This document shows positions 28,606 through 39,680 of a stretch of 64,000 nucleotides of DNA, one piece after another; position 1 is the stretch's first letter, and each line of letters begins with the position of its first letter. The translations under genes and the position numbers were made by a program. Source of the stretch: Streptomyces natalensis ATCC 27448 (lineage in GTDB: Bacteria > Actinomycetota > Actinomycetes > Streptomycetales > Streptomycetaceae); contig NZ_JRKI01000002.1 of the NCBI RefSeq assembly GCF_000935125.1, forward strand, positions 124,001 to 188,000, in the 5' to 3' direction. Below the pieces are notes generated by a model. It had not been told where the DNA came from, made no database searches, and was given only the letters and a program-made list of their open reading frames with translations.

Positions 28606-29334
28606 ATGCAGAAGTTCGCCGCGATCCGTGAGCCGAAGAACTCCGCCCGGAAGTCCGCCCGGAACTCCGCCCTGAAGTCCGTGCTGCGCAACCGCGTCGC
28701 CGTCGCCGCCGGTGGCCTCGGTGTCGCCGCCTCGCTCGGCGCCGGTATCGCCCACGCCGCGGACCCGGGCCTGACGGATCTGAGCGTGGACATCGGCTCG
28801 ACGGTGACCGCGCAGGCCGATGCCCAGGCCAAGGCGGCCAAGGACGCCAAGGCGGCTGCGGCGAAGGCCAAGGCGGCGGCGGTGAAGGCGCGGAAGGACG
28901 CGGCCAAGAAGCCCAACGCCTGGGTCAAGCCGGTCGACGGATACGCCCTGGGCGAGCCGTTCGGCATCCCCGGCAGCCACTGGGCGCACAAGCACAGCGG
29001 TCAGGACTTCGTCGTGCCGACCGGCACCCAGGTCCACGCCGTCCACCACGGCACGGTCGTCAAGGCCGGTCCCTGGGGTGGCGGTGACGGCCCGGCGTAC
29101 GGCAACGCCATCGTGATCAAGCACGACAACGGTACGTACACCCAGTACGCGCACCTCTCACGGATCCAGGTCCGCGTCGGCCAGCAGGTCGGCACGGACC
29201 AGCAGATAGGACTCTCCGGCAGCACGGGCAACTCCACCGGCCCGCACCTGCACTTCGAGGTCCGTACCGGCCCCGACTACGGGTCGGGCATCGAACCGAC
29301 CGGATTCCTGCGGGCTCACGACGACGCCGTCTGA
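28606..29334 (+). CDS. Secreted M23 metallopeptidase (peptidoglycan hydrolase)
   Basis: A 242-aa exported endopeptidase that cleaves cross-bridges or stem peptides in peptidoglycan. A basic N-terminus with repeated KSAR/NSAL blocks leads to a signal peptide ending near AHAAD (residue 51). A 50-residue Ala/Lys-rich helical linker follows, then the LytM/M23 domain: zinc ligands His130 and Asp134 in HSGQD, and H214-x-H216 in HLHFE. All four catalytic signatures are present, so it should be active. The gene end overlaps the convergent TetR gene by 19 bp. GGAGGA precedes the ATG. Confidence 0.93.
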   Translation: MQKFAAIREPKNSARKSARNSALKSVLRNRVAVAAGGLGVAASLGAGIAHAADPGLTDLSVDIGSTVTAQADAQAKAAKDAKAAAAKAKAAAVKARKDAAKKPNAWVKPVDGYALGEPFGIPGSHWAHKHSGQDFVVPTGTQVHAVHHGTVVKAGPWGGGDGPAYGNAIVIKHDNGTYTQYAHLSRIQVRVGQQVGTDQQIGLSGSTGNSTGPHLHFEVRTGPDYGSGIEPTGFLRAHDDAV

Positions 29335-29933
29335 GCTGAATCCGGACGGGCTGGCCGGCGGTGGCTTGGCGGGTTTGCCGCCGTGACCAGTTCTGTGGCG
29401 ACCTCGAGGATGGCCCTGCGCTTCTCCTCGGGGTCGCCCGCCACGTTCTGCATCGCGAACATCCCCGCGTGGATGGAGAACAGCGCCGTGATGCAGCGCA
29501 CCTGATCCGTCAGCTCCGCCTCGGGCTCCCGCAGGAGGTCGAAGAGGGTGTGCATGCGCTCCTTGAAGGTGTCGCCGATGGCGAGGTCGCGGACGGTCGC
29601 CTGGTTCTCCTGCATGAAGCGGAAGAGGGGGGCGGCGTCGCGGAGCGAATCGCTGTAGCGGCGGATCAGTTCCTGTTTGGTGCCCAGTGTGCGCGGCTGG
29701 AGCTCACCCCAGGCGATCAGCGTGTCGATCGGACCGCGCAGGTCCTCGAACAGGCTGATGACGATGTCTTCCTTGGTCTTGAAGTGGTAGTAGAGCGCCG
29801 CCTTGGTGACTTCCAGCTTTTCGGCGATCTCGCGCAGTGACGTCTTCTCGTAGCCCTGCTCGGAGAACAGCTCCAGAGCGACGTCCTGAATGCGCTGGCG
29901 GGTGTTTCCGCGGCGCGGGTGCGATGTGCTCAT
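29316..29933 (-). CDS. TetR-family transcriptional repressor
   Basis: A 205-aa regulator with an N-terminal TetR helix-turn-helix (RQRIQDVALELFSEQGYEKTSLREIAEKLEVTKAALYYHFKTKEDI) and a helical ligand-binding domain. It is divergent from an MFS drug exporter gene, and a long near-perfect inverted repeat lies between the two, so it very probably represses both itself and the exporter until a substrate drug binds. The gene overlaps the end of the convergent M23 gene. The last 15 residues are Pro/Arg-rich and disordered. Confidence 0.93.
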   Translation of the reverse strand: MSTSHPRRGNTRQRIQDVALELFSEQGYEKTSLREIAEKLEVTKAALYYHFKTKEDIVISLFEDLRGPIDTLIAWGELQPRTLGTKQELIRRYSDSLRDAAPLFRFMQENQATVRDLAIGDTFKERMHTLFDLLREPEAELTDQVRCITALFSIHAGMFAMQNVAGDPEEKRRAILEVATELVTAANPPSHRRPARPDSAQTASS

Positions 29934-29983
29934 GGTGTTCTCCTGCGTGGTTGCTGCGTAGCCGCGTCGTCGTCGGCGCGTGA

Positions 29984-31792
<1,809 letters not shown>

Positions 31793-31812
31793 TCCGGCCC
31801 CGGCTTTCAAAA

Positions 31813-31860
31813 ACGGGCGGAGCCCGGCGTCACCGTGTGGTGACGCCGGGCTCCGCCCGT
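31813..31860. terminator. Strong hairpin terminator
   Basis: A perfect 22-bp stem with a GTGT loop, starting ACGGGCGGAGCC. It sits between the MFS gene and the convergent DUF397 gene, so it may act in both directions. A run of four A residues on the left gives a T tract for the minus strand. Confidence 0.88.
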
Positions 31861-31898
31861 TGTGCCCACGGGCTTCGCCCCTTGTGCCCCAACGGCCT

Positions 31899-32120
31899 TC
31901 AGTGACCGGTGAGTTCACCGCCCTTGACGGAGGCTATGAAGGAGGCCCAGCCGGTGCCCGAGAAGACGATCACCGGCCCGTACGGGTCCTTGCTGTCGCG
32001 GACGGGGACGAGGCCGGGGAGGTCGTCGCGGACCTCGATGCATTCGCCGCCCTCGTGATTGCTGTAGCTGCTCTTGCGCCAGGTGGCAGAGCTCGGGTCA
32101 ATTCCCTTGCTGCGCTTCAT
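31899..32120 (-). CDS. DUF397 domain protein
   Basis: A 73-aa DUF397 protein with WRKSSYSNHEGGECIEV, VPVRDSKDPYGPVIVF and ASFIASVKGGEL. Its start lies within the end of the XRE/DUF5753 gene (23-nt overlap), so the two are co-translated as a regulator and partner pair. Second of three such pairs in the window; this one has no divergent small genes. Confidence 0.9.
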   Translation of the reverse strand: MKRSKGIDPSSATWRKSSYSNHEGGECIEVRDDLPGLVPVRDSKDPYGPVIVFSGTGWASFIASVKGGELTGH

Positions 32121-32952
32121 CTCTGTAGCCCCTTGCCGCTTTCTCGATCATGGCCAGGGACGCCTTGGGTGACAGTGCGGCGGCCCTAGCCAGATCGTAG
32201 GACCTTCGGTAGCCCGCCACATGGGGTGGATAGTCGATGATGTGGCCGCTGTATACACCCTCTGTGTAGGCCACCGGTGGGCCATCGGCAAAGGTCATGA
32301 GCTTGAGGAGGCCCATCAGCAGGGCGTGGTCGACCTCCGATTCCGGAAGGATCTGTACAACGGATTGCTGGGACCTGGCCAGTTCGGCGATGTGCTCCAG
32401 CTGCTCGGCCATCTCCGCTGCCGGGAGGAGCGGCCTGTGGATCACCGACTCGGCGAGGATCGCCCAGTGGGTGGCGCGATCGTCGCGTTTCCAGAGGTCG
32501 GCGCGCGCCATTCTGGCGCGGACACGCTCCTCGACGACCTTGGGCGGTGCAGGTTTGCCTGAGGTCTGCGTCATCTTCCGGGCGTACGCCTCGGTCTGGA
32601 ACAGGCCCGGGACGACGAGGGGTGCCCAGTCATCGATCGTAAGCGCGGCCTTCTCCAGCTCGGCGGGATCCGCGAAGTACGCCGGATGCCCGGTCCGACG
32701 CGCCCGTGCCGCAGCTTCACAGTGGCGCGTGAAGAAGCCGTTCGTCTTGAGCAACTTGTCGCAGTGGACGGCCAGATCCATCGGCATCCCCCGCTCGCCG
32801 CGCTCAATCGCGCTGAGGAACGAGATGCCGCGATAGGTGCCCTCCACCACCTGTTCGAGCGTGAGGCCCGCTTGATCTCTCAGGTAGCGCAACTCCGAGC
32901 CGTAAAAACACGGGACGCTCACCGACGCGTCGGGATCCTTCCGAGGAGGCAT
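32098..32952 (-). CDS. XRE-family regulator with DUF5753 domain (WhiJ-like)
   Basis: A 284-aa regulator: XRE helix-turn-helix at residues 17-70 (ELRYLRDQAGLTLEQVVEGTYRGISFLSAIERGERG) and a DUF5753 domain (WAPLVVPGLFQTEAYARKM; RATHWAILAESVIHRPL; GLLKLMTFADGPPVAYTEG). It lies 111 nt after cseC in the same direction, so weak read-through from the sigE operon is possible, although it probably has its own promoter. It shares the start region of its DUF397 partner. Confidence 0.9.
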   Translation of the reverse strand: MPPRKDPDASVSVPCFYGSELRYLRDQAGLTLEQVVEGTYRGISFLSAIERGERGMPMDLAVHCDKLLKTNGFFTRHCEAAARARRTGHPAYFADPAELEKAALTIDDWAPLVVPGLFQTEAYARKMTQTSGKPAPPKVVEERVRARMARADLWKRDDRATHWAILAESVIHRPLLPAAEMAEQLEHIAELARSQQSVVQILPESEVDHALLMGLLKLMTFADGPPVAYTEGVYSGHIIDYPPHVAGYRRSYDLARAAALSPKASLAMIEKAARGYRDEAQQGN

Positions 32953-33063
32953 AACTCACCGCCGCTGCTTGCAGGTTGCCCGCTGCAACCCCACCAGCCG
33001 CAACGCTACGCCGACCCGCATCGCTCCGTGACCGGGTGTGCACAATCCGCGACGCCAGTCGTA

Positions 33064-34365
33064 TTAACGATCCGGCAGGTGGATAACCGGGAAGCTCCCC
33101 GTGCTCGTCGGCGCGTTCTCCGGGAGCCACAGGACCGATACCGCGCCCGTCGAGCCGTCCGTGGCCTCGTTCGCGTTGCGGAAGGTCAGGCGGGCGCCGA
33201 GGACGCGGGCCTGGCCGGCGGCGATGGTCAGGCCGAGGCCGTGGCCGCGGCCGGAGCGGTCGCTGCTGCCGGTGCGGAAGCGGCTGGGGCCCTCGCGCAG
33301 GAGGGCCTCGGGGAAGCCGGGGCCGTGGTCGCGTACGCGCACCACGCGGCCCTCGACCGTGACCTCGATGGGCGGTTTGCCGTGCCGGGCCGCGTTGGCG
33401 ATCAGGTTGCCGAGGATGCGTTCCAGGCGCCGGGGGTCGGTGGTGACGTCGGCGTCGCGGACGATGTCGACGGTGACGTCCTGGCTGAGGGCGCGCACGC
33501 GGCGGGCGACGAATTCGCCGAGGGCGACGTCCTGGAGCTCGGCGCGCTCGGCGTAACCGTCGAGGCGGGCGACTTCCAGGACGTCCTCGACGAGGGTGCG
33601 CAGCGCCTGGGCGCGGTCGCGGACCAGCTCGGAGGGGCGGCCGGGCGGCAGGAGTTCGGCCGCGGTCAGCAGGCCGGTCACCGGGGTGCGCAGTTCGTGG
33701 GCGATGTCGGCGGTGACCCGGCGCTCGGCCTCGATGCGTTGCTGGAGGGCGTCGGACATGGCGTCGACGGCCCAGGCGAGGTCGTCGGTCTCGTCGCGGA
33801 CCCGGCCGCCGACCTCGTCGCGGATGCGGACCGAGGTGTCGCCGTCGGCGAGCTTGCCCGCGGCGGCGGCCGCCTTGCGCAGCCGCTGGGAGAGCCGGCC
33901 GCCGATCAGCACGCCGAGGGCGCAGCCGCCGAGCACGACCGCGGAGGAGCCGAGCAGCAGCGCCTGGTCGAGGTCGTCCAGGACGGCGAAGCGGTCCAGG
34001 AAGGGGTCGTGGAGGGAGAAGACCTGGCCGTCGCCGAGGGGGGTGGCCGCCCAGACCTCGGGCGCGTTCTCGCCGTTGTCCTGGACGTAGGTGGCCCGCT
34101 CGCCCTCGGCGATCTCCTTGCGGAGGGCCTGCGGGAGGGCCGGGTCGTCGATACGGGCGCCGAACTGGAAATGGCGCTGGGACTCGTAGCTCTTGAGGGC
34201 GATGTTGAGCCGTTCGACCTGGACGTCCCGGTTGCTGTCGAGCATGGAATGGCGGGCCGCGTTGTGCACGACAAGGCTCAGCGCGATCGCCACCAGCGCT
34301 CCCACGAGCGCGATCGCCGCACTGAGCTTCCATCTCAGGCCCGTTCGCAGGGCCAGTCTGACCAC
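33064..34365 (-). CDS. cseC: Envelope-stress sensor histidine kinase CseC
   Basis: A 433-aa membrane kinase of the sigE operon. TM1 spans about residues 12-34, an extracytoplasmic sensing loop 35-134, TM2 135-157, then HAMP, HisKA with phosphoacceptor His223 (DIAHELRTPV) and HATPase_c with NLIANAARHG and GHGLGLTIA. In S. coelicolor CseC senses cell-wall damage and drives CseB. The GTG at 34365 is 8 nt after the cseB stop; the frame is open upstream but within cseB. The assignment rests mainly on gene order sigE-cseA-cseB-cseC. Confidence 0.9.
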   Translation of the reverse strand: MVRLALRTGLRWKLSAAIALVGALVAIALSLVVHNAARHSMLDSNRDVQVERLNIALKSYESQRHFQFGARIDDPALPQALRKEIAEGERATYVQDNGENAPEVWAATPLGDGQVFSLHDPFLDRFAVLDDLDQALLLGSSAVVLGGCALGVLIGGRLSQRLRKAAAAAGKLADGDTSVRIRDEVGGRVRDETDDLAWAVDAMSDALQQRIEAERRVTADIAHELRTPVTGLLTAAELLPPGRPSELVRDRAQALRTLVEDVLEVARLDGYAERAELQDVALGEFVARRVRALSQDVTVDIVRDADVTTDPRRLERILGNLIANAARHGKPPIEVTVEGRVVRVRDHGPGFPEALLREGPSRFRTGSSDRSGRGHGLGLTIAAGQARVLGARLTFRNANEATDGSTGAVSVLWLPENAPTSTGSFPVIHLPDR

Positions 34366-34373
34366 CGGTGGTG

Positions 34374-35084
<711 letters not shown>

Positions 35085-35091
35085 GCGTGGC

Positions 35092-35781
35092 TCAATCCTC
35101 CGATCCCGTGTCGTCGGCGGACACGGAGCCGTCAACGACGGTGGTCCTGCTTGCGGTGGTCTTGCTGTAGTCCGTGTGATCGCTGTCGTACTGGGTGAAG
35201 TGGTCGTCCGACCAGTGGTAGCTCAGGACATCTTCACCCGAGGGGCAGCACACCTTGTCGCCCGCGTCGTAAGTCTGCCGGGTGACTTCCAGCTCGCCCT
35301 TGTTGTCGCTGGCGTAGACCGGCGGCTGCTCGTTGCCATATACGTTTTCATATCCGCCGTCCTGTTTGCGGAATACGTAGGCGCCGATGCCCAGGGAATC
35401 CCCGCAGGTCATGACGTTGATGATGACGTCGGGGGAGTCGCCGCCGGTGAGTGTGGCGTACGTCACTTCGACCGGGTACTCATCGGCCGAGCACGGCTTG
35501 GCCAGGGACTTCTTCACATCCGTGCCGACATTGGGGTCGTGCTTGAGCAGCTCGACGGCGTTGACCTTCTTGTAGCCGGAGGTCGCGGTCGGGGCGGGGG
35601 AGGAGCTGGACGCGCCTCGGGGCGCGGGGGTGCTGGTGGCCGAGCCCTCGGTCCGTACGCCCTCACCACCGGGATTGCAGCCGGCCAGCAAAAGGCCGAC
35701 GGCGGCCACCCCTGCCGTGGCCGCGCCGCCTTTGGTCAACCCGCCGGTCAACCTGTTCCTGGACAATCCGCTCCTGCCCAC
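35092..35781 (-). CDS. cseA: Lipoprotein CseA, negative modulator of the sigE system
   Basis: A 229-aa exported lipoprotein: basic N-terminus, hydrophobic stretch and lipobox LLLAGC with lipid-bearing Cys35, then a Ser/Thr/Pro linker and an extracytoplasmic domain with two later Cys pairs (KPCSAD; DKVCCPSGED). In S. coelicolor CseA lies on the outer face of the membrane and dampens sigE expression. I chose the GTG at 35781 because it gives a normal signal peptide; the frame is open much further upstream. About 230 bp of GT-rich DNA separate it from sigE. Confidence 0.85.
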   Translation of the reverse strand: MGRSGLSRNRLTGGLTKGGAATAGVAAVGLLLAGCNPGGEGVRTEGSATSTPAPRGASSSSPAPTATSGYKKVNAVELLKHDPNVGTDVKKSLAKPCSADEYPVEVTYATLTGGDSPDVIINVMTCGDSLGIGAYVFRKQDGGYENVYGNEQPPVYASDNKGELEVTRQTYDAGDKVCCPSGEDVLSYHWSDDHFTQYDSDHTDYSKTTASRTTVVDGSVSADDTGSED

Positions 35782-36014
35782 CGTGCCGCTCGCGCAGTCG
35801 CCGTTCCCGCCGCTGCTCGTGTTGTGCGTGGTCGTGTTGCGTGTGCTGGTCTTGCCTGTGCCGTCGTGCGTGTGCCTGCCGTGCCCGTGCGTGCATGCTC
35901 GTCTGAGATTGTCGCGCGGGAATCCGTGAAGCGTGCTGTGAAACGCATCGCGTATGCCCGGGGCGGCCTCCAGAGTGCCCGAAGAGCCGGTGGCCCGGGC
36001 GGCCGGGGCGCCGG

Positions 36015-36566
36015 TCAGGCCGCGCAGCGCTCCCGGTCCCGGTCGCCGCGCTCCAGCATCCGGGCGTCGATGTCGCGGCTCTCCAGCTCCTGGCGCAGGC
36101 GGGCGAGCGCACGGTGCAGCGTGCTCTTGACCGTGCCGGTGGACATGCCCAGCGCCGCCGCGGTCTCCTCCGTGCTCATCTGCTCCCAGTGGCGCAGGAC
36201 GACGACGCTGCGCTGCTTGGGCGCCAGGACCCCCAGGATGTCCATCAGCAGGGCCCGGTCGGCGCGCTGCTCGGTGCCGTCGTCGACGCTCGCGTCGGGG
36301 AGCTGCTCGGTGGGCACCTCCTCCAGCTTCCGGGCCCGCCACCACTCCGTACGGGTGTTGATCATGACCCGGCGCAGGTAGGCGTCCGCGAGGGACTTGT
36401 CCGCGATGCCGTCCCAGCGGCCGTAGGTGCGGACCAGGGCCGTCTGCAACAGATCCTGGGCGTCGACCGGATCGGGCACCAGTCGCCGGGCGCTGCGCAG
36501 CAGGGCCTCCTGCCGCGTGCGCACATACTCTTCGAAGTCCAGTACCTTGCCGCCGCTGGTCGCCAT
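36015..36566 (-). CDS. sigE: ECF sigma factor SigE
   Basis: A 183-aa group IV sigma factor. Region 2 includes DLLQTALVRTYGRWDGIADKSLADAYLRRVMINTRTEWWR, and region 4 includes LAPKQRSVVVLRHWEQMSTEETAAALGMSTGTVKSTLHRALARL. With cseA, cseB and cseC in order it is the SigE of the cell-envelope stress response, which directs cell-wall repair genes. No anti-sigma gene follows; control is at transcription through CseB. ATG with GGAGG 7 nt upstream. Confidence 0.94.
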   Translation of the reverse strand: MATSGGKVLDFEEYVRTRQEALLRSARRLVPDPVDAQDLLQTALVRTYGRWDGIADKSLADAYLRRVMINTRTEWWRARKLEEVPTEQLPDASVDDGTEQRADRALLMDILGVLAPKQRSVVVLRHWEQMSTEETAAALGMSTGTVKSTLHRALARLRQELESRDIDARMLERGDRDRERCAA

Positions 36567-36889
36567 TTCGACGCCTCCGATCCGCTTGCGTTCCCCACGT
36601 TGACTGCGCTGGTGGTCATCTCCAGCACGAGGAAGACGCTACGGACGGGGTGTTGCGACGAAATGTGCGTCGGCACCACAGCGGATGCACGGAAAACCTG
36701 CGGTTGTGTAACAGCCCGCAGGGGGTCATACCTCGGAGGTACGGCGGGGGGGCCTGGGTCATCCTCGGGGCGGATGAGGCCCCCGTCGAAAGGCCGATGG
36801 GCCCTTCCCCGGCGATGTACACCTAGTGAGAGCGTGTCTGTCGCGTCGGGGTTGGGCCCGTTCCGGTCAAATTTCCGGATCTGTGGCTC
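36567..36889 (-). promoter_or_regulatory. sigE promoter region
   Basis: A 323-bp gap after mutY with no gene. On the minus strand TAGCGT (36642-36637) is a fair -10 hexamer about 70 nt before sigE, with no good -35, as expected for a promoter that needs the activator CseB. An inverted repeat CTGCGG and CCGCAG (36698-36721) further upstream is a possible binding or terminator element. Confidence 0.4.
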
Positions 36890-37843
36890 CTACGTGTGCG
36901 GCAGCCGGTAGCGGCCCCCGCCCAGCGGCTCGACCAGGCCGTCCGAGACCAGCCCGTCCAGCGCGCGGGCCCGCTGCACCGGCTCGTCCCACACCGCGTC
37001 CAGCACCTGCTGCGGCACCGGCGCCACCGCCTCGCGCAGCACGGCCAGCAGCTTGCCGCGGACCTGGCGGTCGGTACCGGCGTAGGCCTGGGTGCGCCGG
37101 GGCGGCCCCTCGTGCGCAGGGGAGCCGGCCAGCCGCCAGGCGCACTGCGCCGCGATCGGACACTGGTGGCACTCCGGACCGCGGGCCGTGCACACCAGCG
37201 CGCCCAGCTCCATCGTGGCCGCCGCCCAGCGCGCGGCCAGCTGCTCGTCCGGCGGCAGCAGGGCGCGGGCCAGTTTGCGCTCGGCGGCCGTGGTGGCGTT
37301 CGGCGGGTACTGGCGGCCGGTGACGGCACGGGCGAAGACGCGGCGCACATTGGTGTCCAGCACCGCGTGCCGCTGCCCGTACGCAAAGGACGCCACGGCC
37401 GCGGCGGTGTACTCGCCGACACCGGGCAGCGCCAGCAGCTGGGCGTGCTCGCGCGGTACGTCGCCGCCGTGCCGCTCCTGTATTGCGGAGGCGGCGGCGT
37501 GCAGCCGCAGGGCGCGGCGCGGATAGCCGAGCCGGCCCCAGGCGCGTACCGCTTCGCCGGGCGCCTCGGCGGCCAGGTCGGCGGGGCGCGGCCAGCGGGC
37601 CAGCCACTGCTCGTACACCGGCAGCACACGGGTGACCGGCGTCTGCTGCAGCATGAACTCGCTGACCATCACGCCCCAGGCGCCCGCCTCGGGGCGGCGC
37701 CAGGGCAGATCACGGGCGTGCTCGTCGAACCAGTCGGTGACCGGACCGTGCAGCGCGGTCCCGTCGGCCTCCGCGGCCGGAGCGGCGGAGGCGGTCTCGG
37801 CGGCGGAGGTCATGGCAGGGGATGTGGCAGGCGTGGAAGTCAT
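36890..37843 (-). CDS. mutY: A/G-specific adenine glycosylase MutY
   Basis: Removes adenine mispaired with 8-oxoguanine. The 317-aa protein has PWRRPEAGAWGVMVSEFMLQQTPV with the catalytic Glu, the helix-hairpin-helix LPGVGEYTAAAVASFAYGQ, the catalytic Asp in VLDTNVRRV, and an iron-sulphur loop of C-x6-C-x2-C-x5-C (CTARGPECHQCPIAAQC). The C-terminal domain that recognises 8-oxoguanine is short, as in other actinobacteria. The first 30 residues are an Ala/Thr-rich leader. The disA and radA repair genes lie nearby on the same strand. Confidence 0.94.
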   Translation of the reverse strand: MTSTPATSPAMTSAAETASAAPAAEADGTALHGPVTDWFDEHARDLPWRRPEAGAWGVMVSEFMLQQTPVTRVLPVYEQWLARWPRPADLAAEAPGEAVRAWGRLGYPRRALRLHAAASAIQERHGGDVPREHAQLLALPGVGEYTAAAVASFAYGQRHAVLDTNVRRVFARAVTGRQYPPNATTAAERKLARALLPPDEQLAARWAAATMELGALVCTARGPECHQCPIAAQCAWRLAGSPAHEGPPRRTQAYAGTDRQVRGKLLAVLREAVAPVPQQVLDAVWDEPVQRARALDGLVSDGLVEPLGGGRYRLPHT

Positions 37844-38010
37844 GGCAGCTCCGATCCTGGCACGCTGCCCCCCGCCCGAGAAACGCCCCGGCCCCGCGCC
37901 GCCGCGCGCCCACCCGCACGCGGGACGGCCATATACGTACGGGTGGCCGCTACCGGGGGTACGTCGGCGAACGGGCGTCCGGCGTGGCGGACGGCATGGA
38001 GGATGGGGGG

Positions 38011-38610
38011 ATGAGCGAGAGCGAAAGCCCGGCGGGCGCGCGGCCGGCGCAGGTCTGTCCGGTGGCGATCCAGCGGGCGCTGATCGCGCATACGACGATG
38101 ACCTTGGCGTATGCGGACGAGGACGGGCCGCAGGCGGCGGCCGTGCTGTACGCGGTGGAGACCGGCGGGGGCGCGGGCGGGGATACGGGCGGGGATACGG
38201 AGGCGGGTGCGGCCGGAGATACGGGTGGGGCTGCGGAGGCGGGTGTGGCCGGAGGGCCGGTTCTGTACTTCGTCACCTCGACCAGGACGCGGCACGGACG
38301 GGCGCTGGCCGGGCCCGCACCGGCCCCCGCGCGAGTCGCGTTCACCGCGCAGTGCGACGGGCAGGAGTGGAGCGCGCTGACGGGCCTTCAGGGGCGGGGG
38401 TACTGCCGCCCGCTGGGCGCGGACGAGCGGGCGGCCGGCTGGCGGGTCTACACCGCGCGCTTCCCCTTCGTCGAGGAGAGCGCACGGCTGCGGGAGGCGC
38501 TGGAGCGCACCACGCTGTGGGAACTGCGCCCCGACTGGCTGCGGCTGATCGACAACGGCCGGGGCTTCGGTCACAAGGAGGAATGGCGGGCGGACGCGGG
38601 GCGCGGCTGA
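38011..38610 (+). CDS. Flavin-binding split-barrel (PPOX-class) protein
   Basis: A 199-aa protein whose ends match the pyridoxamine-phosphate-oxidase-like split barrel (IQRALIAHTTMTLAYADEDGPQAAAVLYAVE; PVLYFVTSTRTRHGRALAGPAPARVAFTAQCDG; LWELRPDWLRLIDNGRGFGHKEEW). The fold binds FMN or F420. Between the first two strands is a 35-residue Gly/Ala/Asp insert encoded by a near-perfect repeat of GGCGGGGATACG, unusual for the family. ATG with GGAGGATGGGG upstream. The substrate is unknown. Confidence 0.75.
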   Translation: MSESESPAGARPAQVCPVAIQRALIAHTTMTLAYADEDGPQAAAVLYAVETGGGAGGDTGGDTEAGAAGDTGGAAEAGVAGGPVLYFVTSTRTRHGRALAGPAPAPARVAFTAQCDGQEWSALTGLQGRGYCRPLGADERAAGWRVYTARFPFVEESARLREALERTTLWELRPDWLRLIDNGRGFGHKEEWRADAGRG

Positions 38611-38784
38611 CGAATGCGGCCTACCGCCCCTAACGGGGCATCGGGCCCGTTACGGCGGAAACGCGGGCACGGCCGGGGACTCCGGACCGTTCACCGGGAA
38701 CTCCGGACCGATCATGGGAAAAGTTGCAGTCCGATGCGGCGGGTACTGGCCGGTCCGCGCGCGGATCTCTCGTAGAGTTTTCAT

Positions 38785-39591
38785 GTGGGATCACTGCGCA
38801 ATCCGATCGGGCCGCTTCCCTCCTCCATCTACTGGCGGCGGAGGGCCGTTGCGCTGGCCATCGTCGTCCTGCTCGCCCTGGTGGTGGCGTGGGCCCTCAG
38901 CCTGGGCGGCGACTCCGAACAGACCGGGGGCGGGGGCAACGAGGGCAAGGGGCACGGCTCGGGTCCCGCGACGTCCATCACGCCCGGTCCCTCCGGCACC
39001 GGCCCGGCGATCAGTCAAAAGCCGGGCGGGCGCGACGGATCGGGCGGCGGCGAGTCGGGAGGGGACGGTTCGGGCGGCGCCTCCGGAGCGGACGACGGCG
39101 GCAACGGCACGGACAGCGGTGGCGGTTCCGGCGGCGGCCCCATCGGCCAGGGTTCGGGCGTCAGCCTCGTACCGACCGACTCCCCGCTCCTCAACTGCAC
39201 CACCGGCGGCGCCACCTTGACGCTGCGCAGCGTCAAGGACTCCTACAAGCCGGGCGAGAAACCGAAGTTCGAGCTGAAGGTCAAGAATTCCGCGGGCTCG
39301 GCCTGCAAGGTCGACCTGGGCCGTAAGGCCGCGGTGCTGACGATCAAGGACACCGCGGGCGACGACCGGGTCTGGGCCTCCAACGACTGCCCCGCGGGCA
39401 CCGGTCCGGCCCTGCTGAAGGTCCCGGCCAAGGGCTCCGTGGAGCGCACCGTGCTGTGGGACCGCCGGGCCAGCGCCCCCCAGTGCGCGACGCCGAGCGC
39501 GGCCGCCGTGCCGTCCGGGACGTACGTCATCGAGGCCAAGGTGCCGGGGCTGGATCCGGCGAAGGCGAAGTTCACCCTCGCCAAGGACTGA
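38785..39591 (+). CDS. Membrane-anchored protein with Gly-rich linker and exported beta domain
   Basis: A 268-aa protein: a short cytoplasmic start, one membrane helix (AVALAIVVLLALVVAWALSL, residues 21-40), an 80-residue Gly/Ser/Asp linker, and an extracytoplasmic beta-rich domain with two or three Cys (LLNCTTGGATLTLRSVKDSYKPGEKPKFELKVKN; GSACKVDLG; SNDCPAG). The beta domain looks immunoglobulin-like. Conserved in streptomycetes near disA in my memory; the function is unknown. The GTG start follows TAGAGT by 6 nt, suggesting a leaderless transcript. Confidence 0.75.
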   Translation: MGSLRNPIGPLPSSIYWRRRAVALAIVVLLALVVAWALSLGGDSEQTGGGGNEGKGHGSGPATSITPGPSGTGPAISQKPGGRDGSGGGESGGDGSGGASGADDGGNGTDSGGGSGGGPIGQGSGVSLVPTDSPLLNCTTGGATLTLRSVKDSYKPGEKPKFELKVKNSAGSACKVDLGRKAAVLTIKDTAGDDRVWASNDCPAGTGPALLKVPAKGSVERTVLWDRRASAPQCATPSAAAVPSGTYVIEAKVPGLDPAKAKFTLAKD

Positions 39592-39680
39592 GCCGACGGG
39601 CCCTGGCCGACAGCGAATTCGGCTCTGCCGTGAGCGAAGGCGGCTGTCCCGGGCGGCCTCCGTGCGGCACAGTCGCGGCC

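Noticed and set aside
35820..35900. GT-rich stretch between cseA and sigE as a small gene
   Set aside because: Low-complexity DNA with no conserved start or ribosome site; better seen as the spacer and cseA upstream region.
37632..38633. Protein with Gly/Arg/Tyr repeats over the PPOX gene
   Set aside because: Shadow frame of the repeat-bearing PPOX-type gene; its beginning lies antisense within mutY.
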